Shown here: positions 53,944 through 62,571 of the stretch, piece by piece
Layout of the letters: every line of letters begins with the position of its first letter
Position numbering within the stretch: position 1 is the stretch's first letter
Source: JAFKFI01 sp963795435
GTDB taxonomy: Bacteria > Pseudomonadota > Alphaproteobacteria > Acetobacterales > Acetobacteraceae
NCBI GenBank assembly: GCA_963795435.1
Contig: CAWCHV010000008.1
Location: 1 to 64,000, forward strand
Direction: 5' to 3'
Length of the DNA: 64,000 nucleotides
Program-made: the position numbers and the translations under genes
Notes under the pieces: generated by a model
The model's database searches: none
Told to the model about the DNA's origin: nothing
Seen by the model: only the letters and a program-made list of their open reading frames with translations

Positions 53944-55065
53944 GCCAACGGGCGATGGCCGCCGCCTCGCCGACGATCACCGGGCGGGACGTGTTGGCGC
54001 CGCCTCCGGTCCGCCAGGTCAGGCGGTCGCGCAGGCAACTCGGGCTCGCCGCCGCCGCGCTCGCGGTCGCACTCGGCGCCGGCTCGGTACGGCTACGACT
54101 GGTGGAACAACGGGCGCTTCATGGAGAGCACCGACGACGCCTATGTCGGCGGCGACGTCACCGTCATCGCGCCCAAGGTCGCCGGCATCATCGCCGCCGT
54201 CGCGGTCACCGACAATCAGGCGGTCCATGCCGGCGACTTGCTCGTCAAGCTCGACGATCAGGACTACCGGGCGGCGTTGGCCAAGGCCGCGGCGGCTGTC
54301 GCCGGCCAGCGAGCGACACTCGCCAATCTCGACGCCACCCGTCGGCTGCAAGAGGCGGTGGTGGCACAGGCCGCAGCCGAACTCGCGGCAACCGCCGCCG
54401 AGATCGACCGGACTCGCTACGATGTCGACCGTTATCGCGCGCTCGCGCGGGACCAGTTCGCCTCGGCGCAGCGCTTCCAGCAGGCCGACGCCGACCACAA
54501 GAAGGCGCTCGCCGCCGACCAGCGGGCGCGTGCCTCCCTGGAAGCCGCTCGCCGGCGGCTCGACGTCATCGACACCCAGAAGCAGCAGGCGGCGGCCGAT
54601 CTGGCGGGCGCGATCGCCGATCGCGACACCGCCCGGCTCAACCTCGGCTACACCGAGTTGCGGGCGCCGATCGACGGCACGGTGGGCAATCGCAGCGCCC
54701 GGACCGGTGCCTTCGCCACCGTGGGCGCGCAACTGCTCTCGATCGTGCCCGCCGACGGCCTGTGGGTGGACGCCAATTTCAAGGAGAATCAGCTCGGTCG
54801 CCTGCATCCGGGATTGCCGGCGACCATCGCCGCCGACGTGCTGCCCGGCCAGCGGTTCCACGGCCACGTCGCCAGCCTCGCCCCCGCGACGGGCGCCGAG
54901 TTCAGCGTGCTGCCGCCGGAGAACGCCACCGGGAATTTCACCAAGATCGTGCAGCGCGTTCCCGTCCGCATCCGGCTCGACGGCGACGCTGCCCGGCTCG
55001 GCGCGCTGCGCCCCGGCCTGTCCGTCACCGCCGAGGTGGACGAGCGCGGCGGGCAGTCCCGATGA
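53940..55065 (+). CDS. emrA: HlyD/EmrA-type membrane fusion protein, frameshifted
   Basis: Periplasmic adaptor of a tripartite efflux pump, about 374 residues if continuous. N-terminal cytoplasmic tail and membrane helix (RQLGLAAAALAVALGAGS), then YDWWNNGRFMESTDDAYVGG, VIAPKVAGIIAAVAVTDNQA (lipoyl half), a long coiled-coil hairpin (about residues 115-230), and LGYTELRAPIDGTVGNRSAR. The frame breaks near 54087: TCGGTACGGCTAC is found where TCGTACGGCTAC would read SYGY. Length is 3n+1, so one extra base. Coupled to emrB by ATGA. Confidence 0.85.
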
Positions 55066-56651
55066 GCACGACGCTCGCCCGATCGGATGCCCCGCCTGGC
55101 GAACTGCCCACCGCGACGAAGGTGTTCGCCTTCGCCACCATGTGCATCGGCTTCTTCATCGCCACGCTGGACATCCAGATCGTCTCCGCCTCGCTGCGCG
55201 ACATCGGCGGCGGCCTCTCCGCCGGCGCCGATGAGACCGCCTGGGTGCAGACCAGCTATCTCATCGCCGAGATCGTCGTCATCCCGCTCTCCGGCTGGCT
55301 GTCGCGGCTGATGTCGACACGCTGGCTGTTCTGCGCCTCCGCGGTCGGCTTCACCGCGACCAGCCTGCTCTGCGGCTGGGCCTGGAACATCCAGAGCATG
55401 ATCGTGTTCCGCGCCCTCCAGGGCTTCCTCGGCGGCTCGATGATCCCGACCGTGCTGACCACCGCCTTCATCTATTTTCGCGGCCAGCAGGTGGTCGTCG
55501 CCGCCGCGACGATCGGCGCACTGTCCTCGCTCGCCCCGACCCTGGGGCCGACCGTGGGCGGCTGGATCACCGACAATTACTCGTGGCACTGGCTGTTCTT
55601 CGTCAATCTGGTCCCCGGCGTGTTCGTCGCGGTGGTGGTGCCGATCCTGGTCCGGGTCGACCGGCCCGATCTGTCCGTGCTGCGGGGCGCCGACTATCCC
55701 GGCATGGTCCTCATGGCGCTGTTCCTCGGCTGCCTCGAATACACGCTGGAGGAGGGGCCGCGCTGGGACTGGTTCGGCGATGACACCATCCGCGCGACGG
55801 CGTGTATCTCGGCCGTCGCCGGCGTCGCGTTCGTCTGGCGCAGCCTGACCTACAGCCGGCCGGTGGTCGATCTCGGGGCGCTCAAGAATCGCAATTTCGC
55901 GCTCGGCTGTCTGTTCTCCTTCGTCGCCGGCGTCGGCATCTTCGCCACCATCTACCTGACGCCGCTGTTCCTCGGCCGGGTGCGCGGCTTCAGCGCGCTG
56001 CAGATCGGCTGGGCGGTATTTTCGACCGGGATCTTCCAGGTCTGCGCCATCCCGCTCTACGCCTTCCTCGCGCGGCGCATCGACCTGCGCTGGCTGACGA
56101 TGTTCGGCTTCGCCTGCTTCACCTTGAGCATGTGGAGCTTCACCTGGATCACCCATGACTGGGGCTGGCGCGAGCTGCTGTTGCCACAAGCCTTCCGCGG
56201 CTTCGCGCAGCAATTCGTGGTCGCTCCGGTGGTGACGCTGGCGCTCGGCAGCCTCGCGCCGGAGCGGCTGAAATTCGCCTCGGGGCTGTTCAACCTGATG
56301 CGAAATCTCGGCGGCGCCATCGGCATCGCCGCCTGCGCGACGATCCTCAACGACCGCACCAACTTGCACTTCCTGCGCCTCGCCGAGCACCTCAACAGCG
56401 CCAACCCGGCGATGGTCGGCCTGCTCGGCCGGGTCGCGACGGCCGAGACCGCCGCCGGGGGAGGGGACGCGGTCCACGGCCACGCCGCCGCCCTGCACCA
56501 ACTCTGGTCGCTGGTCATGCGGGAGGCAGAAACGCAGACCTTTGCCGATGCGTTCCTGGCGATCATGGCCTGCTTCGCCGTCGCCACCGTGGCGGTGCCG
56601 TTGCTGCGCAAGGTGACAGCCCCCTCCCGACCGTCCGCCGAGGCGCACTAA
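55062..56651 (+). CDS. emrB: DHA2 family drug:proton antiporter (EmrB-like)
   Basis: A 529-residue MFS transporter with 14 predicted helices. FAFATMCIGFFIATLDIQIV (motif D1), DETAWVQTSYLIAEIVVIPL, RALQGFLGGSMIPTVLTTAF and LGPTVGGWITDNYSWHWLFF (motif C region) are standard for DHA2 pumps exporting hydrophobic drugs or uncouplers with EmrA. The ATG overlaps the emrA stop. Because of the emrA shift, the emrA N-terminal frame happens to run into this gene. Confidence 0.93.
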   Translation: MSTTLARSDAPPGELPTATKVFAFATMCIGFFIATLDIQIVSASLRDIGGGLSAGADETAWVQTSYLIAEIVVIPLSGWLSRLMSTRWLFCASAVGFTATSLLCGWAWNIQSMIVFRALQGFLGGSMIPTVLTTAFIYFRGQQVVVAAATIGALSSLAPTLGPTVGGWITDNYSWHWLFFVNLVPGVFVAVVVPILVRVDRPDLSVLRGADYPGMVLMALFLGCLEYTLEEGPRWDWFGDDTIRATACISAVAGVAFVWRSLTYSRPVVDLGALKNRNFALGCLFSFVAGVGIFATIYLTPLFLGRVRGFSALQIGWAVFSTGIFQVCAIPLYAFLARRIDLRWLTMFGFACFTLSMWSFTWITHDWGWRELLLPQAFRGFAQQFVVAPVVTLALGSLAPERLKFASGLFNLMRNLGGAIGIAACATILNDRTNLHFLRLAEHLNSANPAMVGLLGRVATAETAAGGGDAVHGHAAALHQLWSLVMREAETQTFADAFLAIMACFAVATVAVPLLRKVTAPSRPSAEAH

Positions 56652-56747
56652 TGGCACGCATGGCCCTTCCGTTCGGCTCGTCGGGCGACCAATATGTCAC
56701 TCTCATGATGGCACGAAGGACGATGCAACCCGGCTTGCGAGGCAGCC

Positions 56748-57266
56748 ATGCGACGTAAGAGCTTCAACACGATGCAATGCCCGATCGCCCGCAGTCTGGA
56801 GCGGGTGGGGGAGTGGTGGAGCATCCTGATCCTGCGCGATGCTTTTCAGGGGCTGACCCGCTTCGATCAGTTTCAGAAGAGCCTCGACATCGCCCCCAAC
56901 ATGCTGACGCGGCGGCTCAACGCCCTGGTCGAGGCCGGACTCTTGAAGCGCCATCGCTACAGCGAGCGGCCGCCGCGCGACGAGTATCTGCTCACCGAGC
57001 GCGGCCGCGACTTCCGCCCGGTCCTGTGGGCCATGCTCGCCTGGGGCAACAAGCATTTCGCCCCGGAGGGTGCCAGCGTCATGGTGGTCGACAGCGCCAC
57101 CGGCGTGCCGGCCGAGCCCATGCTGGTGGACCGCAACACCGGACGCCCGCTCGCCGAGCCGAACTTCCGGTCCGCCCCGGGACCCGCCGCCGACGAGAGG
57201 ACGCGACGTAAGCTCGCGCCCGCGCGGGGCGCCCCGGCGGCTGGCTCGATCGGTCAGGCGCGGTAG
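56748..57266 (+). CDS. HxlR family transcriptional regulator
   Basis: A 172-residue winged-helix regulator. FNTMQCPIARSLERVGEWWS with the conserved Cys, ILILRDAFQGLTRFDQFQKS, LDIAPNMLTRRLNALVEAGL (recognition helix), and YLLTERGRDFRPVLWAMLAW are typical. The C-terminal 60 residues are an extension beyond the usual 110-residue core. HxlR proteins often sense electrophiles or quinones through the N-terminal Cys; here it most likely controls emrAB. The 3' end overlaps the convergent dioxygenase by 13 bases. Confidence 0.93.
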   Translation: MRRKSFNTMQCPIARSLERVGEWWSILILRDAFQGLTRFDQFQKSLDIAPNMLTRRLNALVEAGLLKRHRYSERPPRDEYLLTERGRDFRPVLWAMLAWGNKHFAPEGASVMVVDSATGVPAEPMLVDRNTGRPLAEPNFRSAPGPAADERTRRKLAPARGAPAAGSIGQAR

Positions 57267-58087
57267 AAGGGCCTGTCGCCGCACACCGTCACCCGGTAAC
57301 CGAAGCGCCGTTGCGGGAAGTAGTCCCACAGCGCCTGATGCTGCGCCGCCCGGTTGTCCCAGAACGCCACCGAGTTCGGCCGCCACTTGAAGCGGCAGCT
57401 GAACGAAGGCGTCTCGACGTGGCGGAACAGCATTTCCAGCACCGCATCGCTTTCCGGCTTCGAGAGCTGCGCGATGCGGGTGGTGAAACCGCGGTTGACG
57501 AACAGCGCCTTGCGGCCGGTCTCGGGATGGGTGCGGATCACCGGATGTTCCGCCGTGGGGAAGCGCTGGTCGGCATTCTTGTCGCGATACTGGTGGTTCG
57601 CCGATTTCAGGCTCTCGTGGATCGCCGTGCAGCCCGCGAGGAAGTCGCGCATGGTCTCCGACAGCGCGTCGTGGGCGGCATACATGCTGGCGAACATCGT
57701 GTCGCCGCCGCCATTGGCCGGAACCTCTTGGATGTGCAGGATGGAGCCCATCGGCGGCTCCTCGTCGCACGAGACGTCGGAGTGCCAGACCTCGCCCGCG
57801 ACGCGCTTCGAATTCTCGTCGGCCTTGATGACCAGGATTTCCGGATGGTCCGGGACCGCCCTCGGCGCATTCGGATGCACGTGCAGCTTGCCGAAGCGGG
57901 CGCCGAACGCCTTGTGCTGCTCGATCGTCATCGATTGGTCGCGGAAGAAGATGACGATGTTGTCCAGCAGCGCCTGATGGATCTCCTGGAATTGCTGGTT
58001 GCCGATCTGGCCGCCGAGATCGACGCCGAAGACCTCGGCGCCGATCGTCGGGGTCAGTTTGCGCACCTCGATAGACTGGTAGGTCAT
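57254..58087 (-). CDS. TauD/TfdA family Fe(II)/2-oxoglutarate dioxygenase
   Basis: A 277-residue non-heme iron dioxygenase. The iron triad is His102 and Asp104 in VWHSDVSC and the distal His in WDNRAAQHQALWDYF (about 250); the 2-oxoglutarate Arg follows in RRFGYRVTV. THPETGRKALFVNRGFTTRI is also characteristic. Close to TauD/TfdA and alkylsulfatase-type enzymes; substrate (taurine, alkyl sulfate, phenoxy acid) not decidable. No sulfonate transporter is adjacent. Confidence 0.93.
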   Translation of the reverse strand: MTYQSIEVRKLTPTIGAEVFGVDLGGQIGNQQFQEIHQALLDNIVIFFRDQSMTIEQHKAFGARFGKLHVHPNAPRAVPDHPEILVIKADENSKRVAGEVWHSDVSCDEEPPMGSILHIQEVPANGGGDTMFASMYAAHDALSETMRDFLAGCTAIHESLKSANHQYRDKNADQRFPTAEHPVIRTHPETGRKALFVNRGFTTRIAQLSKPESDAVLEMLFRHVETPSFSCRFKWRPNSVAFWDNRAAQHQALWDYFPQRRFGYRVTVCGDRPFYRA

Positions 58088-58202
58088 GGTCCTCTCCTGG
58101 CCCGGCTACAATGGTGGCCGATCGTCCGTGCCCGCGCACGATTTGGCAAGAATTTGGGGCGCATACCCTGTGACGAAAGTGACGCTGCAGGGGGCTAGCC
58201 AT

Positions 58203-59885
58203 ATGATCCGCAGGATTCGCGACCTCTCCATCCGCACCAAGGTATCCGTCGCGTTCGGCCTGGTGTTCCTGGTCGTCGTCGCACTCGGACTGATCGCGAT
58301 CGACCGGCTATCGGCGCTCAACGAGCGCGCGGCGGAAATCCGCGACAATTGGCTGCCGAGCACCGGCCTCGCCGGCGAGATGGCGAGCGCGCTCGAATCT
58401 TATGGTGTCTGGCAGGGCCGCTTCATCCTGGCGCTGACCGACAGCGACGTGGACGCTGCCACGAGCAATCTCAAGCGCGCCATCGCGGCGATCGACAAGC
58501 TGCGCGCGCAGTATCAGCCGCTCATCACCCTTGGCACCGACGAGGAGCATCTGATGGCCGAGTTCGACCGCGCGTGGGCCGAGCAGAAGGCCATCGCCGC
58601 CAAGTACTTCAAGCGCGAGCACACCGATTCCTGGGAGCTGTTCAACGACGAGAACCACGCGAGCTTCCAGAAGGCCGCGGCCGCGCTGCAAAAGGACCTC
58701 GAATTCAACGTCGCCACCGGCAAGGCAGTCGCCGAAGAGGGCACGGCGGTCTACGCCAGCACTCGCCTGGTGTTGATGGGCGCCATCGCCGCAGCCGGGG
58801 TCATCTGCCTGCTGCTCGGCTATGGCCTGGTTAGCGGCGTGTCCGGCCCGATCCGCCGGATCACCGGGACGATGGACCGGTTGGCGGCGCACGATCTCGA
58901 GGTGGAGATCGCGGGGGCGGACCGCCGCGACGAGATCGGCGCGATGGCGGCGGCGGTGCAGGTGTTCAAGGACAATCTGGTCAACGCCCACCGGCTTTCC
59001 GCCGAGCAGGACGTCGAGCGTGCCGCGAAGGAGCAGCGCGCGGAGCATATGGAAGCGCTGGCGCACGGCTTCGAGGCGAAGGCCGGCGATCTGGTCGCGG
59101 CACTCGCGGCCGCTTCGACCCAGTTGGAGGCCACCGCGCGGTCGATGTCCGCGACGGCGACCGAGACCAACCAGCAGGCCGCGACCGTGGCCGCCGCCGC
59201 CGAGGAGGCCAGCGCCGGCGTGCAGACGGTCGCCTCCGCCGCCGAGGAGCTGACCTCCTCGATCGGCGAGATCAGCCGCCAGGTGGCGCAATCCGCCCGC
59301 ATGGCGGTGAAGGCGGCAGAGGACGCGCGCCATACCGACACCATTGTGCGAGCGCTCGCGCAAGGGGCGGAGAAGATCGGCAACGTGGTCGGCCTGATCA
59401 CCGACATCGCCGGCCAGACCAACCTGCTGGCGCTGAACGCGACAATCGAGGCGGCGCGCGCCGGGGACGCCGGCAAGGGCTTCGCCGTGGTCGCCTCGGA
59501 AGTGAAGAACCTTGCCCAGCAGACCGCCAAGGCCACGGAGGAGATCGGCTCGCAGATCGCCCAGATCCAAGGCGCCACCGGGGAGGCGGTGGAGGCGATC
59601 AAGGGCATCGCCGGCGTCATCGAGGAAGTCAGCGCGATCGCCGCCTCGATCGCTGCGGCGGTCGAGGAACAGGGTGCCGCCACCGCCGAGATCGCCCGCA
59701 ACGTGCAGCAGACCGCCTCCGGCGCCTACGACGTGACGAGCAACATCGCCGGAGTCAGCCAAGCCGCCAACCAGACCGGCGAGGCGGCCAACCAGGTCCT
59801 CGGCGCGGCCGGCCAAGTCTCCCGTCAGGCCGAAGACCTCGCCGGCGAGGTGGGCCGGTTCGTGTCGGACGTGCGGGCGGCGTGA
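58203..59885 (+). CDS. Methyl-accepting chemotaxis protein
   Basis: A 560-residue chemoreceptor. TM1 about 13-32, a periplasmic four-helix sensor of about 150 residues, TM2 about 180-203, a HAMP domain (VSGPIRRITGTMDRLAAHDL), and a signalling domain with the conserved hairpin GLITDIAGQTNLLALNATIE and GDAGKGFAVVASEVKNLAQQ. Methylation helices flank it. No C-terminal CheR-tether pentapeptide. Ligand unknown. Confidence 0.95.
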   Translation: MIRRIRDLSIRTKVSVAFGLVFLVVVALGLIAIDRLSALNERAAEIRDNWLPSTGLAGEMASALESYGVWQGRFILALTDSDVDAATSNLKRAIAAIDKLRAQYQPLITLGTDEEHLMAEFDRAWAEQKAIAAKYFKREHTDSWELFNDENHASFQKAAAALQKDLEFNVATGKAVAEEGTAVYASTRLVLMGAIAAAGVICLLLGYGLVSGVSGPIRRITGTMDRLAAHDLEVEIAGADRRDEIGAMAAAVQVFKDNLVNAHRLSAEQDVERAAKEQRAEHMEALAHGFEAKAGDLVAALAAASTQLEATARSMSATATETNQQAATVAAAAEEASAGVQTVASAAEELTSSIGEISRQVAQSARMAVKAAEDARHTDTIVRALAQGAEKIGNVVGLITDIAGQTNLLALNATIEAARAGDAGKGFAVVASEVKNLAQQTAKATEEIGSQIAQIQGATGEAVEAIKGIAGVIEEVSAIAASIAAAVEEQGAATAEIARNVQQTASGAYDVTSNIAGVSQAANQTGEAANQVLGAAGQVSRQAEDLAGEVGRFVSDVRAA

Positions 59886-60105
59886 CGTTGGTCGGCCGTT
59901 CGTCCGGTTCTAAGCGAGCCGGTGTATCGAAGGAGCTTTCTCCGACGTAGTCTGTTTGGCACAGGAACGTGAACGGCCATACGCTTGGCTGGCGGCGGGA
60001 TTGCTGGCAGCCAAGCCGCCGCCGATTGTTTTACGCGGTATCGTTCCCAGCTAGGCGGGGATGGTCCGAGCCGGTCCTGTCGGAACCACACGGAAGGAGA
60101 TTACG

Positions 60106-60693
60106 ATGAAACTTCTATCCCTCGGGGCCAGCGCGGCCCTCGCCCTCGCCCTGGCAGTGCCCGCTTGGGCCCAGTCGCCTGCCGGCCTGACCGCAAGCCC
60201 GGTTGACGCCGCAGGCCCCCTGACTGTCGCCCCGCCGATGACCGGTGCCGCGCCGATGTCGGGCATCCCGCACGCGGCCCGTCCGACCGCCGGCGAGCAG
60301 ACCGGCGTGGGCGTGAACTACCGTCCGACAGCGGGTGAGCAGACCGGCGTCGGCACCAACTACCGTCCGACGGCAGGCGAGCAGACTGGCGTCGGCGTGA
60401 ACTACAGCGCGCGTCCGACCGCCGGCGAGCAGACCGGCGTCGACACCAACTACCGTCCGACGGCGGGTGAGCAGACCGGCGTCGGCGTGAACTACAGCGC
60501 GCGTCCGACCGCCGGCGAGCAGACCGGCGTCGACACCAACTACCGTCCGACCGCGGGTGAGCAGACCGGCGTCGGGACGAACTATCTCGCCCGCACCGTC
60601 GCCGGTGAGCAGACTGGCGTCGGCGTGAACTACAGCGCGCGTCCGACCGCCGGCGAGCAGACCGGGGTCGGCACGAACTATCGCCCGCAGTAA
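60106..60693 (+). CDS. Secreted tandem-repeat protein
   Basis: A 195-residue protein: signal peptide (LGASAALALALAVPAWAQ), about 35 Pro/Ala-rich residues, then nine near-identical repeats to the end. The unit is RPTAGEQTGVGVNY (14 residues), extended to 16 by SA or LA after units 3, 5, 7 and 8; variants are GVDTNY in units 4 and 6 and RTVAGEQ in unit 8. The DNA units are almost the same, so the array expanded recently. AAGGAGA precedes the ATG. No family or fold is recognised; likely periplasmic or surface-exposed and low in hydrophobicity. Confidence 0.85.
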   Translation: MKLLSLGASAALALALAVPAWAQSPAGLTASPVDAAGPLTVAPPMTGAAPMSGIPHAARPTAGEQTGVGVNYRPTAGEQTGVGTNYRPTAGEQTGVGVNYSARPTAGEQTGVDTNYRPTAGEQTGVGVNYSARPTAGEQTGVDTNYRPTAGEQTGVGTNYLARTVAGEQTGVGVNYSARPTAGEQTGVGTNYRPQ

Positions 60694-60703
60694 ACGCGCG
60701 CGG

Positions 60704-60721
60704 CCCCGCCGGCCGGCGGGG
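60704..60721 (+). terminator. Perfect GC hairpin after the repeat protein
   Basis: CCCCGCCGGCCGGCGGGG is a perfect 18-base palindrome 10 bases after the stop codon. It can fold into a very stable stem but has no T-run, so it may act as a weak or Rho-assisted terminator, or stabilise the mRNA 3' end. Confidence 0.4.
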
Positions 60722-60810
60722 ATGCCGAAACGAGGCTGAGACGATGGCGCGGCGCCGGTTCCAGGGCGCCGCGCCTTTGTCTAGCGAGGCGGCCTTGTCT
60801 AGCGCGGCGG

Positions 60811-60951
60811 CTGGGTCTTGCGAAGAGTCTCTGGGTCTTGCGGAAGAGTCTCTGGGTCTTGCGAAGAGTCTCTGGGTCTTGCGAAGAGTCTCTGGGTCTT
60901 GCGAAGAGTCTCTGGGTCTTGCGAAGAGTCTCTGGGTCTTGCGAAGAGTCT
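60811..60951 (+). repeat. Seven-copy 20-base tandem repeat
   Basis: The unit CTGGGTCTTGCGAAGAGTCT occurs seven times without spacer. Six copies are identical; copy 2 has one extra G (21 bases). Just before, GTCTAGCG-GGCGGC is also duplicated. The array lies 60 bases upstream of the htrA-like start, in what I take as its 5' region. Read as protein it would give a leucine/serine-rich repeat, but the period of 20 changes frame each unit and I regard it as non-coding. Confidence 0.9.
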
Positions 60952-61010
60952 GGCGCCTCGAGCGGTTTGCTCGCTATACCAAACATATCGCTTGCATCAG
61001 GAGCTTGAGC

Positions 61011-62435
61011 TTGCCCGTCCTTGCCCCGCGCGCCGTCCTCATGCTGGCCCTCTCGGCCGGGCTGGCGGCCTGCGGCGGGCTGGCGCTGTCGGGTGCGGTC
61101 GCGCGGCCGGCCAGCGCCGCCGACGCGGACCTCACCGGGGACAACACCCGGCCGAACTGGCTCGCCCCTGTCCTGCCGGCCGTGGTCAGCATCACCACCG
61201 TCAAGTTCGTCCCCGATCCCGAGAATAACGGCGGGCTGCGCCGGGTCGACGGCTTCGGGTCCGGCTTCGTCGTCGAGCCGACCGGCCTCATCGTCACAAA
61301 TCGGCACGTGATCGAGGACGCGACCGAGCTCCGGGTCGCATTCCGCGACGGCACCGTGGTGCCCGCGCGGCCGGTCTTCGCGGGAATGCAGATCGACCTC
61401 GCGCTCCTCAAAGTGGACGCTGGCAAGCCGCTGCCCAACCTGAAGCTGGCGGACAGCGACAAGGTACAGGTCGGTGATCCGGTCGCCGCGGTCGGCAACC
61501 CGCTCGGGCTCGGCGGCTCGGTCAGCTCCGGCATCGTGAGCGGGCTGAACCGCGACATCATGTCGAGCGCCTTCGACAATTTCATCCAGACCGACGCGGC
61601 GATCAATCACGGCAACTCCGGCGGTCCGCTGGTGAACATGCGCGGCGAGGTGATCGGTGTGGACACCGCGATCTACTCGCCCACCGCGACCAGCGGCTCG
61701 ATCGGCATCGGCTTCGCCCTGCCGTCGAACGACGTGTCCTTCGTCGTCGATCAGGTGCTGCGCTACGGCCAGATCCGCGCCGGCTGGATCGGCCTGAACG
61801 CGCAGACCGTGACCCAGGAGATCGCCGCGGCCGTCGGGCTGACGCCGCCGCGCGGCTCGATCGTCGCGGGCGTGCAGGCCAACAGCCCGGCGAGCGCGGC
61901 GGGGCTGCGCGACGGCGACGTGATCCTGAGATTCGCTGCCCGCGAGCCGGCCGACTCCCGCGCGCTGGCCCGCACCATCGCCGAAAAGACCCCCGGCGAC
62001 ATCGTGCCGGTCGTCGTCTGGCGCGAGGGCAAGGAGCTCACGTTCCCGGTGAAGGTCGGCGAGTGGCAGAACCACCCGATGCGCGGCATGGAGCATACCC
62101 CAGCGGTCCGCACCGTCCGCGCCGACATGGTCGATTACGGCCTCAGCTTCGGGCCGATCACCGAGGAGGTGCGCCGCAAGCTGCACCTCGACCGCAATCA
62201 GGCCGGCGCCGTGGTTACGGGTGTGGCCATCGACAGCCCGTCGGCCGACAGCGGCTTCCGCGCCGGCGACCTCGTGCTGCGCGTCCAGATGACCGAGGTG
62301 AACGGGCCGAACAGCGCGCGCCAGAGCCTGAACGACGCCGTGCAGCAGAAGCGCCCGGTCATCATCGTGCTGGTACAACGGCCCGACGGGTTCCGTTGGC
62401 TGCCCCTCGTCGGCAGCTACGTCCGGCCGGGCTGA
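61011..62435 (+). CDS. Trypsin-like serine protease with PDZ domains (HtrA/DegP type)
   Basis: A 474-residue periplasmic HtrA-like protease. The N-terminus VLAPRAVLMLALSAGLAAC is a lipoprotein-type signal. Catalytic triad: His99 in LIVTNRHVIED, Asp129 in QIDLALLKV, Ser203 in GNSGGPLV. Two PDZ domains follow (GSIVAGVQANSPASAAGLRD; AVVTGVAIDSPSADSGFRAG). I choose the TTG start because AGGAG stands seven bases upstream; a longer in-frame ATG at 60744 would translate the 20-base repeats. Likely envelope protein quality control. Confidence 0.88.
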   Translation: MPVLAPRAVLMLALSAGLAACGGLALSGAVARPASAADADLTGDNTRPNWLAPVLPAVVSITTVKFVPDPENNGGLRRVDGFGSGFVVEPTGLIVTNRHVIEDATELRVAFRDGTVVPARPVFAGMQIDLALLKVDAGKPLPNLKLADSDKVQVGDPVAAVGNPLGLGGSVSSGIVSGLNRDIMSSAFDNFIQTDAAINHGNSGGPLVNMRGEVIGVDTAIYSPTATSGSIGIGFALPSNDVSFVVDQVLRYGQIRAGWIGLNAQTVTQEIAAAVGLTPPRGSIVAGVQANSPASAAGLRDGDVILRFAAREPADSRALARTIAEKTPGDIVPVVVWREGKELTFPVKVGEWQNHPMRGMEHTPAVRTVRADMVDYGLSFGPITEEVRRKLHLDRNQAGAVVTGVAIDSPSADSGFRAGDLVLRVQMTEVNGPNSARQSLNDAVQQKRPVIIVLVQRPDGFRWLPLVGSYVRPG

Positions 62436-62571
62436 CAGGCTGCCGGAGCTTCAGCTCGGGCTCCGATATAATCCGCCGATTTGCTGACCTGACAGGTTGA
62501 CTACCGGCCGGTCCGCCCACATACTATCTGGTATCCGCGCTGCGACATGCAAGCGCTCGAGGAGTGAGAAC

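Noticed and set aside
53940..56651. A 903-codon emrA-emrB fusion
   Set aside because: The frame joins the emrA N-terminus to emrB only because of the +1 shift; the middle is a nonsense reading of the adaptor domain. emrB has its own ATG overlapping the emrA stop.
60290..60690. CRISPR-like array
   Set aside because: The repeats are 42-48 bases, in frame, contiguous and coding, with no variable spacers and no cas genes.
60811..60951. CRISPR array or REP cluster
   Set aside because: Units are directly adjacent with no spacers; it is a simple tandem repeat.
60744..61010. N-terminal 89 residues of the HtrA-like protein
   Set aside because: The translation is a rotating-frame reading of the 20-base repeat and lacks any signal-peptide function; a better start with a ribosome site follows.
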